A DNA stretch of 64,000 nucleotides. It comes from Verrucomicrobiota bacterium. GTDB taxonomy: Bacteria > Verrucomicrobiota > Verrucomicrobiia > Opitutales > Opitutaceae. The translations under genes and the position numbers were made by a program. The stretch is from contig JAEWQP010000004.1 in the NCBI GenBank assembly GCA_023399155.1, forward strand, positions 124,001 to 188,000, in the 5' to 3' direction. Below are positions 61,296 through 64,000 of the stretch, piece after piece. Position 1 is the first letter of the stretch, and each line of letters starts with the position of its first letter. Under the pieces are notes generated by a model, which did not search any database, was not told where the DNA came from, and was given only the letters and a program-made list of their open reading frames with translations.

Positions 61296-61925
61296 TCAGC
61301 CCCGGAGGAGGCTCATCGCCTCGTCGACCGCGCTGCCGGCATCGATCGAGTAGCCGTCCGCGCCGATTTCGCGTGCGAACTCACGGGTGATTGGCGCGCC
61401 GCCGACCACGATCTTCACCGGCACGCCGCTGGCGCGGATCGCCTTCACGGTGTCACGCATCGCCGGCATCGTGGTGGTGAGGAGCGAGGAGAGGCCGACG
61501 AGCGATGGCTTGTGCTTCTGGACAGCGTCAACGAACTTCGCCGTCGAGACGTTCACGCCGATGTCGATCACGTCGATGTTGGCGCCCTTCCACATCATCG
61601 CGACGAGGTTCTTGCCGATGTCGTGGAGGTCGCCCTCGACTGTGCCGATGACGGCGGAGAACTCGGGCTTCACGCCGGCGGCAACAAGCAATGGCTCGAG
61701 TTCCTTCAGCGCCTCCTTCATGGCGCGGGCGGCGACGAGCATCTCGGGCACGAAGATTTCGTTTCGTTTGAAGCGCTCGCCCACGATCATCATGCCGGGC
61801 ACCAGGCGGTGTTCCACGATCGAGGCGGCGGTTTCGCCGGCGGCGAGGCAATCTTTCACCAGCGCGGGCACGTCCTTGCGACGCCCGGCGGTGATGGCGA
61901 GGGTCAGTGGGTGAGTGTCACTCAT
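61296..61925 (-). CDS. Corrinoid protein for methyl transfer (B12-binding)
   Basis: A 209-residue corrinoid protein of the MtbC/MttC/MtmC type. The helical cap domain is residues 1-90; the B12-binding domain has the cobalt-ligand motif Glu-Gly-Asp99-Leu-His101-Asp-Ile-Gly104, then Ile-Asp-Ile-Gly-Val-Asn-Val-Ser, Gly-Leu-Ser-Ser-Leu-Leu-Thr-Thr-Thr-Met, and Val-Val-Gly-Gly-Ala-Pro-Ile-Thr. The cobalt sits between a substrate methyltransferase and the UroD-type partner encoded right behind it. ATG 61925 is used (Met-Ser-Asp-Thr); the frame opens 21 bases earlier with Met-Pro-Thr-Ile. The methyltransferase (MtxB) and the reductive activase are not in the window. Confidence 0.94.
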   Translation of the reverse strand: MSDTHPLTLAITAGRRKDVPALVKDCLAAGETAASIVEHRLVPGMMIVGERFKRNEIFVPEMLVAARAMKEALKELEPLLVAAGVKPEFSAVIGTVEGDLHDIGKNLVAMMWKGANIDVIDIGVNVSTAKFVDAVQKHKPSLVGLSSLLTTTMPAMRDTVKAIRASGVPVKIVVGGAPITREFAREIGADGYSIDAGSAVDEAMSLLRG

Positions 61926-62461
61926 AGCTGGACTTATCGTAGGCATCGGACGGCGGTGGCGTCTTGTGATTCGGAATGAATCTTTGGTGATGCCGTGCTC
62001 GGCGGCGATGCGCGGTCGTGCGACTGAGGGTACAGAACGAGGCTCCCGCGCTCGGGATCTTGCGCCGCGGACGATGCGTGCAACCTGAGTCTGGAAGGAC
62101 GGCAGTGGGGCGATGGCGCAGACGCATTCCGCGCGCGGATGTCACGGAGCGCCGTCGCGCAGCAACGATGCCCTGGCAGTTGTCGGTGGCGTGTCCCGCA
62201 GACGGGTGCCCGCGGGCCCCGGGGCGCGAGCGAGGTGGGACCGTGCGACTTTATTGGACGCGAGCCGAGTTTCCTCTTGCCGGAGTCACGAAAGCCACCG
62301 TAGTAGGAGCCCCTTTATGCCGGAGCTTCCGGGTCGCACGGGCGATCTGCTGGTCCAGAAGTTCTTCCGTTTTCGGCTTTTCTTTGCCGGCCGCGGAAAG
62401 AACATCGGAGCGAGCGATCTCTTCCCCGCGGTCCCCACAAGCACCTCGGCGTGAAGAACAT
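61926..62461. other. Gap between corrinoid gene and tRNA-Phe
   Basis: This 536-base stretch has no convincing gene. The promoter for the corrinoid operon (minus) should be near 61950-62100, and the tRNA promoter upstream of 62462. Open frames here are arginine-rich; one minus-strand frame across the tRNA is only its antisense. No cobalamin riboswitch is apparent on the minus strand. Confidence 0.5.
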
Positions 62462-62537
<76 letters not shown>

Positions 62538-62828
62538 CTTTCGACGGTTGGAGTTCAAAGAGAGTCTTATCACTCCCGATTCTTCGCTTCCCAGCGGTAG
62601 AAGCATCTGGCCCGTTCCAGCCCCGGTTTGCAGGTTTCTGGCGACTGGCGGGCCGGAAATGTCGATTGGCAGTTGCAGCTTTGCGACGAGTCGGCGCTTA
62701 TTGGAGGCTTCAATCGTCCTTCACGGGTCGTCGAGGTGACGATTCGGCTTCGCCTTGCCACCAAGGCCTGGTCCGGATCGGGCACGTCGTCCGATTCGTG
62801 TGTCGGCTCACCTACCAGGAATTCCGCA

Positions 62829-64000
62829 GTGTCTCTCCCCACCATCATTCAAGGCGGCATGGGCGTCGCCGTGTCCAACTGGCGACTCGCTCGCGCCGTC
62901 TCGCAACTCGGTCAACTCGGCGTCGTGTCGGGCACAATCATTGGCGTGGTTTGCGCCCGCCGTCTGCAGCAGGGCGATCCCGGCGGCCATGTGCAGCGCG
63001 CGCTCGCGCATTTCCCGATTCCCGCCATGGCGGAACGCGTGCTTCGCTCGTTTTTTGTGGCCGACGGCAAGGCCGCGGACGCCCCGTTCAAGGGCATCCC
63101 GATGCCCGGAGTCACCCCCTCGGCGGCGTGGACCGAGCTGAATGTGGTGGGCGGCTTTGCCGAGGTGTTTCTCGCGCGCGAGGGACACGATCGTCCCGTG
63201 GGTATCAACCTTCTGGAGAAGATCCAGGTGGCGACGCTGGCTTCGCTTTTCGGCGCCATGCTGGCGGGAGTCGGGTATGTCATCATGGGCGCGGGCATTC
63301 CGCGTTTCATCCCCGGCGCGCTTGACCACTTCGCGGCGGGCGAGGCGGCGGAACTCAAGGTGGACGTCGAGGGCGCCGCCCCCGCCGAAGCCACGGTGTC
63401 GCGATTCGACCCGCAGGCGTTCTTTTCGGAATTCGGGAGCGCCCCCAAGCTGGAGCGGCCCCGTTTCCTCGCCATCGTCTCGTCGGCCACGCTCGCGATG
63501 ACCCTCGCGCGCAAGTCCAACGGGCGCGTGGATGGGTTCGTCATCGAGAGCGAACTCGCGGGAGGCCACAACGCGCCGCCGCGCGGTCCGCTGCAGCTCA
63601 GCACGTCGGGCGAGCCCGTCTACGGCCCGCGCGACGTGCCCGACCTCGCGAAGATAGCGGAGCTGGGCCTGCCTTTCTGGCTGGCGGGCTCGCGCGCCGA
63701 TCCCGAAGGACTCGCCGAGGCACGGCGGCTCGGAGCTGCCGGCATCCAGGTCGGGACGGCTTTTGCTTTTTGCGAGGAGTCGGGCATCGAGCCCCACATC
63801 AAGCGCGAGGTCCTCCGCATGGCCCGCGAGGGACGTGCCTCTGTATTCACGGACCCACTCGCATCGCCCACGGGGTTCCCTTTCAAGGTCCTGCAGATGG
63901 AAGGCACCCTCTCCGAAGCCGCGGAGTACACGGCACGCGAGCGCGTGTGTGACCTCGGTTACCTGCGGCAGGCCTACGTCAAACCGGACGGCTCGCTCGG
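62829..64000 (+). CDS. Nitronate monooxygenase/2-nitropropane dioxygenase-like protein, cut at window end
   Basis: From GTG 62829 an open frame runs to the window edge without a stop (390 codons). It reads as a flavin TIM-barrel protein of the NPD/NMO family: Thr-Ile-Ile-Gln-Gly-Gly-Met-Gly-Val-Ala-Val-Ser-Asn-Trp-Arg-Leu-Ala at the start, Pro-Val-Gly-Ile-Asn-Leu-Leu-Glu-Lys, Glu-Ser-Glu-Leu-Ala-Gly-Gly-His-Asn (flavin and substrate loop), and Gly-Ile-Gln-Val-Gly-Thr-Ala-Phe-Ala-Phe-Cys-Glu-Glu-Ser. The usual family has about 320-380 residues, so this version is longer, perhaps through an insertion (about residues 175-205). The start is tentative. Exact substrate unknown. Confidence 0.85.
   Translation, partial: MSLPTIIQGGMGVAVSNWRLARAVSQLGQLGVVSGTIIGVVCARRLQQGDPGGHVQRALAHFPIPAMAERVLRSFFVADGKAADAPFKGIPMPGVTPSAAWTELNVVGGFAEVFLAREGHDRPVGINLLEKIQVATLASLFGAMLAGVGYVIMGAGIPRFIPGALDHFAAGEAAELKVDVEGAAPAEATVSRFDPQAFFSEFGSAPKLERPRFLAIVSSATLAMTLARKSNGRVDGFVIESELAGGHNAPPRGPLQLSTSGEPVYGPRDVPDLAKIAELGLPFWLAGSRADPEGLAEARRLGAAGIQVGTAFAFCEESGIEPHIKREVLRMAREGRASVFTDPLASPTGFPFKVLQMEGTLSEAAEYTARERVCDLGYLRQAYVKPDGSL

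Noticed and set aside
58486..61925. Complete three-component methyltransferase system (MtxA, MtxB, MtxC)
   Set aside because: Only the corrinoid protein and a UroD/MtaA-type protein are seen; DUF1638 and AraC do not resemble an MtxB substrate methyltransferase, so the system is incomplete in this window.

Overview
The window comes from a high-G+C bacterium, most likely a verrucomicrobium of the Opitutales/Opitutaceae. The clues are a 1267-residue TonB-dependent receptor whose mature N-terminus carries the acidic stretch followed by VTLSPFEV that is typical of opitutacean receptors, a Gram-negative envelope gene set (lpxK, mpl, TonB systems), menaquinone synthesis (menB), class III ribonucleotide reductase (a life with anaerobic phases), a DUF4159/MoxR/DUF58/BatA/DUF4175 gene cluster common in Verrucomicrobia and Planctomycetes, and many palindromic interspersed repeats. 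The taxonomic call is inference.

Layout. 1-4101: a short gene end at the edge, then on the minus strand an exported TPR protein, the Kup potassium transporter and menB. 4220-20555: a long minus-strand array. In transcription order it holds a TPR/HEXXH metalloprotease-like protein, a DUF4159 protein, MoxR ATPase, DUF58 protein, BatA-type VWA protein, a DUF4175 coiled-coil protein, a glutamine-amidotransferase-like/VWA membrane protein, a legumain/caspase-like protein that lacks the catalytic cysteine, and a periplasmic protein with four TonB-C repeats. 20935-24738: the TonB-dependent receptor, with a terminator behind it and a long leader that contains a strongly foldable stretch. 25502-29624: an MmcQ/YjbR-like protein, then a cobalamin-riboswitch-like element in front of nrdD-nrdG. 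29835-36089: epoxide hydrolase, YCII protein, a small Cys/His protein, a MEDS-domain sensor with a PAS hybrid histidine kinase, and class II fructose-bisphosphate aldolase. 36402-41714: a type IA topoisomerase, a polytopic membrane protein and a class V aminotransferase. 42202-49173: plus-strand housekeeping genes (lpxK, M29 aminopeptidase, adenosine deaminase, rluD, mpl) separated by repeat-rich gaps. 49237-58489: an S9-peptidase-like protein without its catalytic serine, a NarL-type regulator and two paralogous membrane hybrid histidine kinases. 58486-61925: a corrinoid methyltransfer locus (DUF1638, AraC regulator, and convergent to them a UroD/MtaA-type protein with a corrinoid protein). 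62462-64000: tRNA-Phe(GAA) and a nitronate-monooxygenase-like gene cut by the window edge.

How the parts may work together. B12 appears twice: a cobalamin-riboswitch-like leader precedes the B12-independent anaerobic ribonucleotide reductase, and a corrinoid methyl-transfer system is coupled by stop/start overlaps to a membrane hybrid kinase and an AraC regulator. The second striking part is the MoxR array, where a chaperone-type ATPase, VWA proteins, a zinc-protease-like TPR protein and a pseudo-protease share a strand and in places overlapping stops and starts. Several interspersed repeat families sit in the gaps and in two cases run into the predicted start of a gene.
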